Assembly (NCBI GenBank): GCA_963788115.1
Contig: CAWBFD010000004.1
Coordinates: 1,860,001-1,924,000, forward strand
Reading direction: 5' to 3'
DNA: 64,000 bases
Source: CAWBFD01 sp963788115
GTDB lineage: Bacteria; Actinomycetota; Thermoleophilia; Solirubrobacterales; 70-9
Shown here: in pieces, positions 1-8,436 of the stretch
Layout: each line of letters starts with the position of its first letter
How positions within the stretch are numbered: the stretch's first letter is position 1
Program-made: the position numbers and the translations under genes
Notes under the pieces: generated by a model
The model's database searches: none
The model's input: the letters and a program-made list of their open reading frames with translations, nothing else
What the model was told of the DNA's origin: nothing

Positions 1-1912
1 CCGCCGCGAGCATCTCCTCCTCCATCTCGACGATCACCTTCTCGAGCTGCTCCGGGTTGGCGATCTCTCCGTCGAGCTGCACCCTGCGCCTCCGCGAGGG
101 GGCCGCCCGCGACTCCATCGCCAGGAACTCGGTCAGGTCGGAGATCCCCTTCTGCACGGTCTCCGGGGTGATCCCGTGCTCGCGGTTGTAGGCGAGCTGG
201 ATCCCGCGACGACGGTCGGTCTCCTCGATCGCCTTGCGCATCGCGTCGGTCTCGCGGTCCGCGTACATGAGCACGCGGCCGTCGACGTTCCGCGCGGCGC
301 GGCCGATCGTCTGGATCAGGCTGGTCTCGCCCCGCAGGAACCCCTCCTTGTCGGCGTCGAGGATGGCGACCAGCGAGACCTCGGGCAGGTCGAGGCCCTC
401 GCGCAGGAGGTTGACCCCGACGAGCACGTCGTACTCCCCGAGGCGCAGGTCGCGGATGATCTGGATCCGCTCCAGCGTGTCGATCTCCGAGTGCAGGTAG
501 CGGACACGGAAGCCGTGCTCCAACAGGTAGCCGGTGAGGTCCTCGGCCATCTTCTTCGTCAGCGTCGTCACCAGAGTGCGCTCGCTGGCCTCTGCCCGGA
601 CCCGCACCTCGTTCATCAGGTCGTCGATCTGGTTGCGGGTCTCTCGAACCTCGACCTCCGGGTCGACGATCCCGGTCGGGCGCACGATCTGCTCCACGAT
701 CCGCGATGACGACGAGCGCTCGAAGTCCCCGGGGGTTGCCGAGACCATCACCAGCTGGTTGATCCGCGTCATGAACTCCTCGAACTTGAGCGGCCGGTTG
801 TCGATCGCCGAGGGCAGCCGGAACCCGTGGTCGACCAGCGTCTGCTTGCGCGAGCGGTCGCCCTCGTACATGCCGCCGAGCTGGGGGATGGTCTGGTGCG
901 ACTCGTCGACGAAGCAGACGAAGTCGTCGGGGAAGTAGTCGATCAGCGTGTGTGGCGGCGATCCCGGGGCGCGCCCGTCGAGGATCCGCGAGTAGTTCTC
1001 GATCCCGGCGGTGAAGCCGAGCTCCTTGAGCATCTCGATGTCGTACTCGGTCCGCTGGCGCAGCCGGTGGGCCTCGAGCTCCTTGCCCCGTTCCTCGAAC
1101 CAGGCGATGCGCTCGTCCATCTCCCGCTTGATCTCGACCACGGCCTGCTCCAGGGTGTCCTCCTCGGTCACGTAGTGGCTCGCCGGCCAGACGGCAACGT
1201 GGTCGATGTCGTCGAGGACCTCGCCGGTGAGCGGGTCGAAATGCTGGATCCCCTCGACCTGGTCGCCGAACAGCACGATTCGGTAGGCCGTCTCGGCGTA
1301 CGCGGGGAAGACCTCGAGTACCTCACCCTTGACCCGGAAGGTGCCGCGGGCGAGGACGGTGTCGTTGCGCTGGTACTGCATCCCGACCAGCTTGCGGAAG
1401 AGCTCGTCGCGGTCGATCCACTCCCCCACCTTGAACAGCTGCATTTGCCGCTTGTAGAGCTCGGGGGAGCCGATTCCGTAGATGCAGGAGACCGAGGCGA
1501 CGATGACCACGTCGCGGCGGGCGAGCAGCGCCGCCGTCGCCGCATGGCGCAGGCGGTCGATCTCGTCGTTGATCGAGGAGTCCTTCTCGATGTAGAGGTC
1601 CTGCGCTGGGACGTAGGCCTCGGGCTGGTAGTAGTCGTAGTAGGAGACGAAGTACTCGACCCGGTTCTCGGGGAAGAACTCGCGGAACTCGTTGCAGAGC
1701 TGGGCGGCGAGGGTCTTGTTGTGGGCGATCACGAGCGCCGGACGCTGCACCTGCTCGATCACCCCCGCCATCGTGAAGGTCTTCCCGGTGCCGGTCGCGC
1801 CGAGCAGGGTCAGGTAGGGCTCGTCGGCCTCGAGCCCCTCGGCCAGCCCGGGGATCGCCTGCGGCTGGTCCGCGGTCGGCGTGTAGGCGGGATTGAGCTT
1901 GAATTCCGGCAT
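1..1912 (-). CDS. uvrB: UvrABC excision nuclease subunit B (3' end off window)
   Basis: UvrB is the DNA-damage-verifying, helicase-fold subunit of nucleotide excision repair. It receives DNA from UvrA and recruits UvrC. The minus-strand reading frame opens with MPEFKLNPAYTPTADQPQAI. It carries Walker A GATGTGKT at residues 38-45, the damage-probing hairpin YYDYYQPEAYVP near residue 95, and the helicase motifs GVNLLREGLDLPE and QTIGRAARN. About 637 codons lie in the window. The frame is still open at base 1, just inside the C-terminal UVR motif, so roughly the last 30-80 residues are missing. The ATG at 1912 has GGAGGTGG directly upstream, which fixes the start. The identification is secure. 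Confidence 0.97.
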   Translation of the reverse strand, partial: MPEFKLNPAYTPTADQPQAIPGLAEGLEADEPYLTLLGATGTGKTFTMAGVIEQVQRPALVIAHNKTLAAQLCNEFREFFPENRVEYFVSYYDYYQPEAYVPAQDLYIEKDSSINDEIDRLRHAATAALLARRDVVIVASVSCIYGIGSPELYKRQMQLFKVGEWIDRDELFRKLVGMQYQRNDTVLARGTFRVKGEVLEVFPAYAETAYRIVLFGDQVEGIQHFDPLTGEVLDDIDHVAVWPASHYVTEEDTLEQAVVEIKREMDERIAWFEERGKELEAHRLRQRTEYDIEMLKELGFTAGIENYSRILDGRAPGSPPHTLIDYFPDDFVCFVDESHQTIPQLGGMYEGDRSRKQTLVDHGFRLPSAIDNRPLKFEEFMTRINQLVMVSATPGDFERSSSSRIVEQIVRPTGIVDPEVEVRETRNQIDDLMNEVRVRAEASERTLVTTLTKKMAEDLTGYLLEHGFRVRYLHSEIDTLERIQIIRDLRLGEYDVLVGVNLLREGLDLPEVSLVAILDADKEGFLRGETSLIQTIGRAARNVDGRVLMYADRETDAMRKAIEETDRRRGIQLAYNREHGITPETVQKGISDLTEFLAMESRAAPSRRRRVQLDGEIANPEQLEKVIVEMEEEMLAA

Positions 1913-1967
1913 CCACCTCCACGATAGAGGGCGGGCGGGTCGCCTTACCCCGGAGGTCTGCAGCGCC

Positions 1968-2465
1968 TCAGCCGATGAGACCGAGGATGTCGCCGAGGGG
2001 ATCGCCGCCGCTGAAGATCTCGCTCGCGTCTTCGATCAGCGCGATCGCGTCCTCGACCGGGATGCTCGCGACCAGCTCGCGCAGGGGCCCTGCCGCCAGT
2101 GCGGGCAGGGCGCCGGCGTCCTCGGCATCGTCGATCGCCCGGTCGAGCCCGGCCCGCACGGCGGCCTCGATCTGCTCGTCCGTGAGCCCGTACTCCTCGG
2201 CGAACGCCTCGCGCGCCTCCGGCGTCGCCAGCGCGAGCGAGAGCCGCTCGCGGCTGACCTGGAGCTCGCACGCGGCCCCATCGAGGGCCGAGAGCGTGAA
2301 CTGCTCGGCGGCCTCGTCGATCCCCTCGGGGTCGCGCCACGGCCGCGGCTCGCAGGGATCCGCGACCGCGGTCGGCTCGTAGGACCCGCCGCCGAACGCG
2401 AGGTAGACGCCCGCCAGCGCCACGGAGATCACGGCGGCGCCGATGACGAGCATGCGGGCGCTCAC
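1968..2465 (-). CDS. Hypothetical membrane-anchored protein, 165 aa
   Basis: I do not recognise this family. The protein starts at a GTG preceded by a good Shine-Dalgarno (GGGAG six bases upstream). One hydrophobic segment lies at about residues 5-24 (MLVIGAAVISVALAGVYLAF). It is followed by an acidic, Ala-rich and probably helical extracytoplasmic region with two Cys (near residues 38 and 66) that could pair. The segment EEYGLTDEQIEAAVRAGLDR has a helix-turn-helix rhythm but no recognised domain. The gene lies between uvrB and an MFS transporter with only 55 bp before the uvrB start, so uvrB may be co-transcribed from it. Function is unknown. Confidence 0.75.
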   Translation of the reverse strand: MSARMLVIGAAVISVALAGVYLAFGGGSYEPTAVADPCEPRPWRDPEGIDEAAEQFTLSALDGAACELQVSRERLSLALATPEAREAFAEEYGLTDEQIEAAVRAGLDRAIDDAEDAGALPALAAGPLRELVASIPVEDAIALIEDASEIFSGGDPLGDILGLIG

Positions 2466-2499
2466 CCGACTCCCCCTTCCCCTCCCGCTCGCCCCGTGC

Positions 2500-2538
2500 T
2501 TGTCGGGTTATGCACCGTATGGGTAGATAACCCGACAA
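2500..2538. repeat. Family A palindrome, copy 1
   Basis: This is a perfect 11-bp inverted repeat (arms 2500-2510 and 2528-2538, left arm TTGTCGGGTTA). The loop contains CACC GTAT GGGT. It lies 3' of the MFS gene and 5' of the 165-aa gene. The sequence resembles the palindromes at 50692 and 54583. There is no T-run, so it is either a hairpin-only terminator or a small repeated palindromic element. Confidence 0.6.
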
Positions 2539-2571
2539 CCACACGGAGGGGGGTGGATTGCGGTGGTGGTC

Positions 2572-3939
2572 TCACAGCTCGACCTCCCGGCGCCCGAGCG
2601 TGATCGGGATCAGCGCGGCCAGCGCGAAGGCGGCGGCGACCAGGAACGAGGCGCTGAACGCATGGGTGGCGGCGGCGTCGATCTCACCCTGGATCTCATC
2701 CCGCAGCGCGATCGTCTGCTCGCGCTCGGTCGGGTCCTCGGGCAGCGGCTCGAACGCCGGGGTTAGCACGGGGACCCGCTCACCCTCCTCGGCGATGCGG
2801 TCCGAGATCCGGCCGGCCAAATCGATCTTAAGTCCCGGCGACACCGGGGCGTCGAGCAGCGCCGCGGTGCCCGCCAGCTGGGCATGCTCGCGCTCGGTGA
2901 CCAGGTCCGCCGTGAAGATCGGCGTCAGCACCAGCAGGCCGCAGACGACGCCCGCGTGCCTGGCGGCGATCGTCCACCCGCCGTGGATCGCCTGTGGCGC
3001 CTGCCCCGCGAGCGCCGACTCGGTCAGCGCCGCCAGGGTCAGCGCCAGGCCGACGCCCACGAGGATCTGAGGCGGCAGCGTCAGGGCCACCGACGCATCG
3101 GGAAGCAGCGCGAGGCCAGCGAGGCCACCGGCGATCAGGATCACGCCCGCCGTTGCGCGCGGGACGGCGCCGGGCACGCGGCCCGCCAACGGGGCCGCGG
3201 CGATCGCGGCGATCGGCATCGCGGTCACCGCCGCGGCGGCGGCGATCGGGCTGAGGCGCCAGCCTTCGATCAGCAGCAGGACGATCAGGAACAGCGCCGC
3301 CGCGAGCGCGGCCGACACGAGCCCGAGCGCGAGGTTGGCTGCCAGGTGGGGCCTGCCGGCGCGGCGGAGCTCGGCGCGGACGGCCACCTCGCTTCGCTCA
3401 CGACGGGCCTGACCCAGGAGCGGCGTGGCGAGCGCCAGCGCCGCCGGCACCTGGACGAGGAAGATCGACTCCCACGAGACCAGCTCGGTCAGGAGGCCTC
3501 CGAGGCCCGGCCCCAGCGCCGCCCCGGCGGCCCCCGCCGCCGCCCACGTGGTTGCTGCGGTCCGCTCGGAGCCGACCGCCGCGGGCAGCAGCTCGAGCGC
3601 GGCGCATACCGCCGCGGCGCCCCCGATCGCCTGGACACAACGGGCGGCGAGCAGTACCTCGATGCTCGGCGCCAGCCCGCAGGCCAGGCTGGCGCCGGCG
3701 AACAAGACCAGCCCGCCCACGGTGATCCGTGCCGGGCCCACCGCCCGGGCCGCGAGGGCCGCCGGCACCGCCGCGGCCGCCAGCACGAGGTTGAACCCGA
3801 CCAGCACCCAGGTCACGGTGGTCACCGAGACGTCGAGCTCGCGGTAGATGTCGGGGAGCGCCAAGACCACCACCGAGGAGTCGGCCAGCACGAGGCCGGC
3901 CGTCGCGGCGAGCGTCCATCGCATCAGCGAGCTCGACAT
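2572..3939 (-). CDS. MFS transporter, DHA2 (EmrB/QacA)-like drug exporter
   Basis: This is a major facilitator superfamily protein of 455 residues, predicted to be a proton-driven exporter in the cytoplasmic membrane. It has 12-14 hydrophobic helices. The N-terminal helix contains the acidic pair region GLVLADSSVVVLALPDI, typical of DHA2 members. Helix 5 has the antiporter motif C-like GAALGPGLGGLLTEL. A charged loop of about 90 residues (around 330-420, with IAEEGERVPVL) precedes the last helix, as in 14-helix DHA2 proteins. It starts 18 bp after ilvD and is probably in the same transcript. The substrate cannot be predicted. Confidence 0.85.
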   Translation of the reverse strand: MSSSLMRWTLAATAGLVLADSSVVVLALPDIYRELDVSVTTVTWVLVGFNLVLAAAAVPAALAARAVGPARITVGGLVLFAGASLACGLAPSIEVLLAARCVQAIGGAAAVCAALELLPAAVGSERTAATTWAAAGAAGAALGPGLGGLLTELVSWESIFLVQVPAALALATPLLGQARRERSEVAVRAELRRAGRPHLAANLALGLVSAALAAALFLIVLLLIEGWRLSPIAAAAAVTAMPIAAIAAAPLAGRVPGAVPRATAGVILIAGGLAGLALLPDASVALTLPPQILVGVGLALTLAALTESALAGQAPQAIHGGWTIAARHAGVVCGLLVLTPIFTADLVTEREHAQLAGTAALLDAPVSPGLKIDLAGRISDRIAEEGERVPVLTPAFEPLPEDPTEREQTIALRDEIQGEIDAAATHAFSASFLVAAAFALAALIPITLGRREVEL

Positions 3940-3957
3940 CCGGTGGCGGCCGGGCGT

Positions 3958-5655
3958 CTAGATGGTGACCGCGCCCTCGGAGGCAGATGAGACGCCGCGG
4001 GCGTACTTCGCCATCACGCCGCTCGTGTAGGCGGGCTCCGGGGCGGAGTAGCTCTCGATGCGCTCCGCGATCTCCTCGTCCGCGAGGGCGACGTCCAGCC
4101 GGCGGCCGTCGACGTCGATCGTGACCTCGTCGCCGTCGCGAAGGGCAGCGATCGGCCCTCCCCTGACCGCCTCCGGCGCGACGTGGCCGACCATCAGCCC
4201 TCGGGTCGCCCCGGAGAAGCGGCCGTCGGTGAGCAGCGCGACCTCCTCGCCCAGCCCCTCGCCGACGATCGCCGCGGTCACCTGCAGCATCTCGCGCATG
4301 CCGGGGCCGCCGGACGGGCCCTCGTTGCGGATGACGACGATGTCGCCGGGCTCGATTCGCTGGTCCTTGACCGCCCGGAAGCACTGCTCCTCCGATTCGA
4401 ACACCCGCGCCGGGCCGGTCTGCCCGCGCCTTTCGGTCCCGGCGAGCTTCACCACCGAGCCCTCGGGGGCCAGGTTGCCTCGCAGGATCGCGAGCCCGCC
4501 CTCCGGCTTGAGTGGGTCGGACAGCGGCCTCACGACCTCCTGCCCAGGGGCCTCCTCGGCCGCCTCGGCCTCCTCCCCGATCGTTCGCCCGGTGACGGTG
4601 AGCGCGTCCGTGTGCAGCAGCCCCGCCTCGGCCAGGCGCTTCAGGATCAGGGGTACGCCCCCGGCCCGGTAGAGGTCGGTGGCGACGAAGCGCCCGCCTG
4701 GTTTGAGGTCCGCGAGCAGCGGCGTCCGCCGCGAGATCCGCTCGAAATCGTCGATGTCGAGGTCGATGCCCGCCTCGCGCGCGACCGCGAGCAGGTGCAG
4801 CACCCCGTTGGTCGAGCCGCCGGACGCGCACACGGTCGCGATCGCGTTCTCGATCGAGTCGCGAGTGATGATCCGGCTCGGGCGCAGGTCGTCGACCAGC
4901 ACCCGCATCGCCAGCTCGCCGATCCGCTCGGCTACCGTCGGCTTGTCCGAGTCCTCGGCCGGGACCATGGCCGACCCAGCCGGCGAGATCCCCAGGGCCT
5001 CGAACGCGCACGCCATCGTGTTCGCCGTGAACTGACCGGCGCAGGCGCCCGCGCCGGGGCTGGCGACGCCCTCGAGCTCGCGGAGCTCCTCGTCCGAGAG
5101 GCGGCCGGCCGCGTGTGCCCCGATCGCCTCGAACACGTCGCCGATGGTGACGTCGCGGCCGCGCCAGCGGCCGGGAGCGATCGAGCCGCCGTAGAGCATC
5201 AGGGCGGGGACGTCGAGCCGGACCAGGGCCATGACGCAACCCGGGATCGTCTTGTCGCACGCCGAGAGGGCGACCACCGCGTCGAACTGGTAGCCGCGAA
5301 CGGCGAGCTCGATCGAGTCGGCGATCACCTCGCGGCTGACGAGCGAGGTCTTCATCCCCTCGGTGCCCATGGTGATCCCATCCGAGATCGCGACCGTGTT
5401 GAACTCCATCGGGGTCCCGCCGGCGGCCCGCACCCCGCGCTTGATCGGCTCCGCCAGTGCGCGCAGGTGGAAGTTGCAGGGCATCGCCTCGATCCAGGTG
5501 TTGGCGAGGCCGACCGTGGGTCGCGCAAGCGCCTCGTCGTCGAAGCCGATCCCCTTCATGTAGGCGCGCGCCGCGGCGCGCTCCGGGCCGTCGAAGACCG
5601 CGGCCGAGCGGGGACGCGGCAGCGCCGCGGTGGTCTCGGGGCTGCTTTCGCTCAT
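3958..5655 (-). CDS. ilvD: Dihydroxy-acid dehydratase
   Basis: IlvD dehydrates 2,3-dihydroxy-isovalerate and its methyl homologue, a late step of valine and isoleucine biosynthesis. The length of 565 aa is normal. The Fe-S cysteines are visible: Cys60 in EAMPCN, Cys133 in SACDKTIPGC, and Cys205 in GAGACAGQFTANTMAC. The signature DGRFSGATRGLMVGHVAPEA lies near the C-terminus. The next gene downstream encodes an MFS transporter. Nothing else of the branched-chain pathway is in the window. Confidence 0.96.
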   Translation of the reverse strand: MSESSPETTAALPRPRSAAVFDGPERAAARAYMKGIGFDDEALARPTVGLANTWIEAMPCNFHLRALAEPIKRGVRAAGGTPMEFNTVAISDGITMGTEGMKTSLVSREVIADSIELAVRGYQFDAVVALSACDKTIPGCVMALVRLDVPALMLYGGSIAPGRWRGRDVTIGDVFEAIGAHAAGRLSDEELRELEGVASPGAGACAGQFTANTMACAFEALGISPAGSAMVPAEDSDKPTVAERIGELAMRVLVDDLRPSRIITRDSIENAIATVCASGGSTNGVLHLLAVAREAGIDLDIDDFERISRRTPLLADLKPGGRFVATDLYRAGGVPLILKRLAEAGLLHTDALTVTGRTIGEEAEAAEEAPGQEVVRPLSDPLKPEGGLAILRGNLAPEGSVVKLAGTERRGQTGPARVFESEEQCFRAVKDQRIEPGDIVVIRNEGPSGGPGMREMLQVTAAIVGEGLGEEVALLTDGRFSGATRGLMVGHVAPEAVRGGPIAALRDGDEVTIDVDGRRLDVALADEEIAERIESYSAPEPAYTSGVMAKYARGVSSASEGAVTI

Positions 5656-5679
5656 CCAGTGCCGGAGTCTAGGCGTCGG

Positions 5680-6246
5680 CTACGCCACCGCTCGCTGGCG
5701 GCGCGCACGCCAGGCGCGCAGCCCCGCGAGGTCGCGGCGAACCTGGTCAGGATCGACCTGTCGCCCCGGGACGTGCATGTTCGCGACCGCGATCAGCTCC
5801 CGCTCACCGCCGCTGAGCGACATCCACTTGGCGAGCACGTCGTCGGCGTCGGGAAGCCGCGGGCCCACGGACGCGTCGGAACGATCCGGGAACGCGACGC
5901 AGTACTCGTTCAGGAGCTCGCCGCTCTCGGTGTCGTAGGCGACAATCGGGCGGTGCGGGTAGATGAGGTACGCATAGCCGCTCCTGGGGCCGTCTCCACC
6001 GTCGACGTTGATGAAGCCGAGCTCCCGGTACATCGTGTACTCCTCGGGCGAGACGACCGAACGAAGGAGCTCGCGGGCGCGGCGCTCGGCGCGGCGCTCC
6101 CGCCCCGGGTCGTAGTCCGGGACCACCGGTCGGCGAACGGCCCGAGCGGCCCGGCGCCCGCGTAACCAGGTCAGCACCGACGGGCCGAACCCGATCGCCG
6201 CGAGCACGACGATCAGCACCACGATCGCGACGAGCGCGGCGCTCAC
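5680..6246 (-). CDS. Membrane-anchored protein of unknown function, 188 aa
   Basis: Family not recognised. A GTG at 6246 overlaps the stop of the upstream small gene (GTGA), which suggests translational coupling. Residues 3-22 (AALVAIVVLIVVLAAIGFGP) form one N-terminal membrane helix. An Arg-rich juxtamembrane stretch follows, then a cytosolic-looking domain. That domain contains EEYTMYRELGFINVDGG and GYAYLIYPHRPIVAYD, which reads like a ligand-binding alpha/beta fold, and it ends in a basic tail. It is the last gene of the dprA/thiD run. A longer frame extends upstream, but it only shadows thiD and the small gene. Confidence 0.7.
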   Translation of the reverse strand: MSAALVAIVVLIVVLAAIGFGPSVLTWLRGRRAARAVRRPVVPDYDPGRERRAERRARELLRSVVSPEEYTMYRELGFINVDGGDGPRSGYAYLIYPHRPIVAYDTESGELLNEYCVAFPDRSDASVGPRLPDADDVLAKWMSLSGGERELIAVANMHVPGRQVDPDQVRRDLAGLRAWRARRQRAVA

Positions 6247-6485
6247 CCTCCCGAGGCCGGCGGGAAGAAGACGACCCGCTCGGCGCCTCGCGGGACCTCG
6301 GCGAAGTCCCGAACCATGACCGCCTCGCGCCGGGCGCGACCGGCGGTCGGCACCGCCGCCCACATCCCCAGGTCGAGCTGCCGGCGAAACTCCTCGATCA
6401 GGCGCTCCTCGTCCTCCTCCACCTCGGGATCGCCCTCCGCCAGCAGGACGTCGCCGTGACCGGGCTTCATGCGGACGAACTTCAC
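6243..6485 (-). CDS. Small hypothetical protein, 80 aa
   Basis: The reading frame begins at GTG (VKFVRMKPGHGDVLLAEGD), nine bases after the thiD stop, and ends in a GTGA overlap with the next gene. It is acidic in the middle (EVEEDEERLIEEFRRQLDLG) and ends in a hydrophobic strand ERVVFFPPASGG. The family is not recognised. Its tight position between thiD and the 188-aa gene, and the absence of frame breaks, argue that it is real. An internal ATG at 6470 is an alternative start. Confidence 0.6.
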   Translation of the reverse strand: MKFVRMKPGHGDVLLAEGDPEVEEDEERLIEEFRRQLDLGMWAAVPTAGRARREAVMVRDFAEVPRGAERVVFFPPASGG

Positions 6486-6493
6486 AGCGGGAA

Positions 6494-7354
6494 TTATGAC
6501 TCCCCGGCCAGGTCGCTGGCGGGCCGTCGGGGGAGGGGGCCGCGGCCACCGGAGGCCGCCTCGCGCGCGAGGCCGAACACATCCACGGGCCCGGCGCCCG
6601 CACCGAGCCCGCGTAGCCCGTTGCCGACCGCCTCGGCGGCGATCTCGCGGGCCCAGCGGGCAGCGTCGGCGAGCTCTTCCCCGCGGGCCAGGAACGCGGC
6701 CAGCGCCGACGAGTGTGTACAGCCGGAGCCGTGCGAGGCGCCCTCCGGGTAGCGGGGGCCCTCGATGCGCAGGCACCCGGCGCCGTCGTAGAGCACATCG
6801 GCCCCGTCGTCGCCGTGGCCGCCGGTGACGATCACGGCGGCGGGGCCGAGGCCGTGGATCGCCTCGGCGAGCTCGGCGGCCGTGGCATTCGACCCGGCGC
6901 CGGCGAGCTCGCGCGCCTCGGGCAGGTTCGGGGTGGCGACCGCGGCGCGCGGCAGCACCCGCTCGATCAGCGCCGCCTTGGCGTTGGGATCGAGGAGGAC
7001 GGCGCCGCTCTGGGAGACCATCACCGGATCGACGACCACCGGGGCGTCGCCGACGAAGTCGAGCGCCTCAACGACGGCGTCGATCGTCGGCTCGTCGCCG
7101 AGCATGCCGACCTTGACCGCGTCGACGCCGATGTCCTCGGCGACCGCCCGCACCTGGGCAACGATCATCTCCGGGGGCACCGCGGTCACCATCTCGACCC
7201 CGACCGTGTTCTGCGCGGTGAGCGCGGTGAGCGCCGTCATCCCGTGGACGCCGCAGCGGGCGAACGCCTTCAGGTCCGCCTGGATCCCGGCTCCTCCGCC
7301 GGAGTCCGAGCCGGCGATCGAGAGGCAGGCGGGGATGGGACTGGAACCGGTCAT
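6494..7354 (-). CDS. thiD: Bifunctional hydroxymethylpyrimidine kinase / HMP-phosphate kinase
   Basis: ThiD phosphorylates 4-amino-5-hydroxymethyl-2-methylpyrimidine twice for thiamine synthesis. At 286 aa it is a full-length ribokinase-fold enzyme. The N-terminal substrate motif is GSDSGGGAGIQADLKAF, the middle has VVDPVMVSQSG, and the C-terminal anion hole/catalytic region is GASHGSGCTHSSALAAFLA. The start was placed at the ATG at 7354, because the family begins directly with the AGSDSGGGAG strand. The upstream part of the longer frame is out-of-frame noise. No other thi gene is in the window, so it may serve salvage. Confidence 0.95.
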   Translation of the reverse strand: MTGSSPIPACLSIAGSDSGGGAGIQADLKAFARCGVHGMTALTALTAQNTVGVEMVTAVPPEMIVAQVRAVAEDIGVDAVKVGMLGDEPTIDAVVEALDFVGDAPVVVDPVMVSQSGAVLLDPNAKAALIERVLPRAAVATPNLPEARELAGAGSNATAAELAEAIHGLGPAAVIVTGGHGDDGADVLYDGAGCLRIEGPRYPEGASHGSGCTHSSALAAFLARGEELADAARWAREIAAEAVGNGLRGLGAGAGPVDVFGLAREAASGGRGPLPRRPASDLAGES

Positions 7355-7415
7355 ACCGCCAGCGTAGAGGCCACCCGCTCCGGCCGACGTTGATCGGCAA
7401 CCCTGGCCGAATGCC

Positions 7416-8357
7416 TCAGCGGCTCGAGTTGGCGCCATGCTCCTCCGGAGGCGCCAGCGGAGTGCGCCAATAGCGGCCGGCGGCGTCCGCCCGCACGTAG
7501 CCGAGCAGCTCCAGCCGCACCAGTGTGATCGCCGCGTCGCCGGGCGCGAGTCCGCCCGCGACGGCGAGGCCGTCACATGTCCCCTCCCCCGCCTCGACCA
7601 GATCGAGCACCCGCGTCAGCGCGGGCTCGAGCGCAGGCCCCACGCCGCGCACCCTGACCATGCCCACACCGAGCAGACGGTCGAGCACGTCCTGGGCGTC
7701 GCGGACCACAAACGCGCCGTCGGCCAGCAACGCATTCGGGCCCGCCGACAGCCTCGAGTTGACAGGGCCCGGCACCGCACCGACCTCGCGGTCCGGGAGG
7801 TCGAGCGCCCAGTCCGAGGTGATTCGCGTGCCGGACCGCTCGGTGGCCTCGACCACAATCGTGACCTTGGCGACCGCGGCCATGATCCGGTTGCGGGCCG
7901 GAAAGCACCAGCGCTCGATGCGCGTCCCCGGGGGATGCTCGGAGATGATGGCCCCGCCGCGCTCGAGAATCCGCCCGTAGAGTCGGCGCTGCCCGGCCGG
8001 ATAGACGACGTCGGGGCCGCCGCCGAGGACGGCGATCGTGGTGCCGCCGCCCGCGAGCGCGCCGCGGTGCGCCGCAGCGTCGATCCCGTACGCCATGCCG
8101 CTGACGACGACCAGGCCGGCTGCCGCGAGGTCCTTGGCCAGCTCCTCGGCCACCTGCCCCCCGTAGGTGCCCGCACGCCGCGCGCCGACGATCGTCACCG
8201 CCGCCCCCGGCTCGAGCCCAGCCACGGCGTCCCGCTCGCCGATCCCGTGGACCGTGGCGGGCGCCCCCGGCGCCTTGTGGGCGAGATCGTGAAGGCCCGC
8301 CGGGAAGTCCGGGTGGTCCCGGTCGATCGTCCAGGTCCGTGATCCCGCGCCGCTCAT
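7416..8357 (-). CDS. dprA: DNA-processing protein DprA (Smf)
   Basis: DprA loads RecA on incoming single-stranded DNA during transformation and is also kept widely in non-competent bacteria. The Rossmann-like core shows TIVGARRAGTYGG, SGMAYGIDAAAHRGAL, AVLGGGPDVVYP and FPARNRIMAAV. The C-terminal 60 residues form a winged-helix domain of the kind seen in many DprA proteins. At 313 aa it is slightly short, because the N-terminal SAM-like domain is reduced. It follows comM by 79 bp, the usual actinobacterial order. Confidence 0.95.
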   Translation of the reverse strand: MSGAGSRTWTIDRDHPDFPAGLHDLAHKAPGAPATVHGIGERDAVAGLEPGAAVTIVGARRAGTYGGQVAEELAKDLAAAGLVVVSGMAYGIDAAAHRGALAGGGTTIAVLGGGPDVVYPAGQRRLYGRILERGGAIISEHPPGTRIERWCFPARNRIMAAVAKVTIVVEATERSGTRITSDWALDLPDREVGAVPGPVNSRLSAGPNALLADGAFVVRDAQDVLDRLLGVGMVRVRGVGPALEPALTRVLDLVEAGEGTCDGLAVAGGLAPGDAAITLVRLELLGYVRADAAGRYWRTPLAPPEEHGANSSR

Positions 8358-8436
8358 GCCGCGCCCGGCCGTCCCGAGTGGCAGCGCCCCGTATCACCAT
8401 GGTGGGAATGGCGAGGGAAGCTGCGTGGAGGGCGTC

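Noticed and set aside
8391..8403. CACCATGGTG palindrome between comM and dprA
   Set aside because: It is only 10 bp, lacks the family A arms and has no second copy, so chance is likely.
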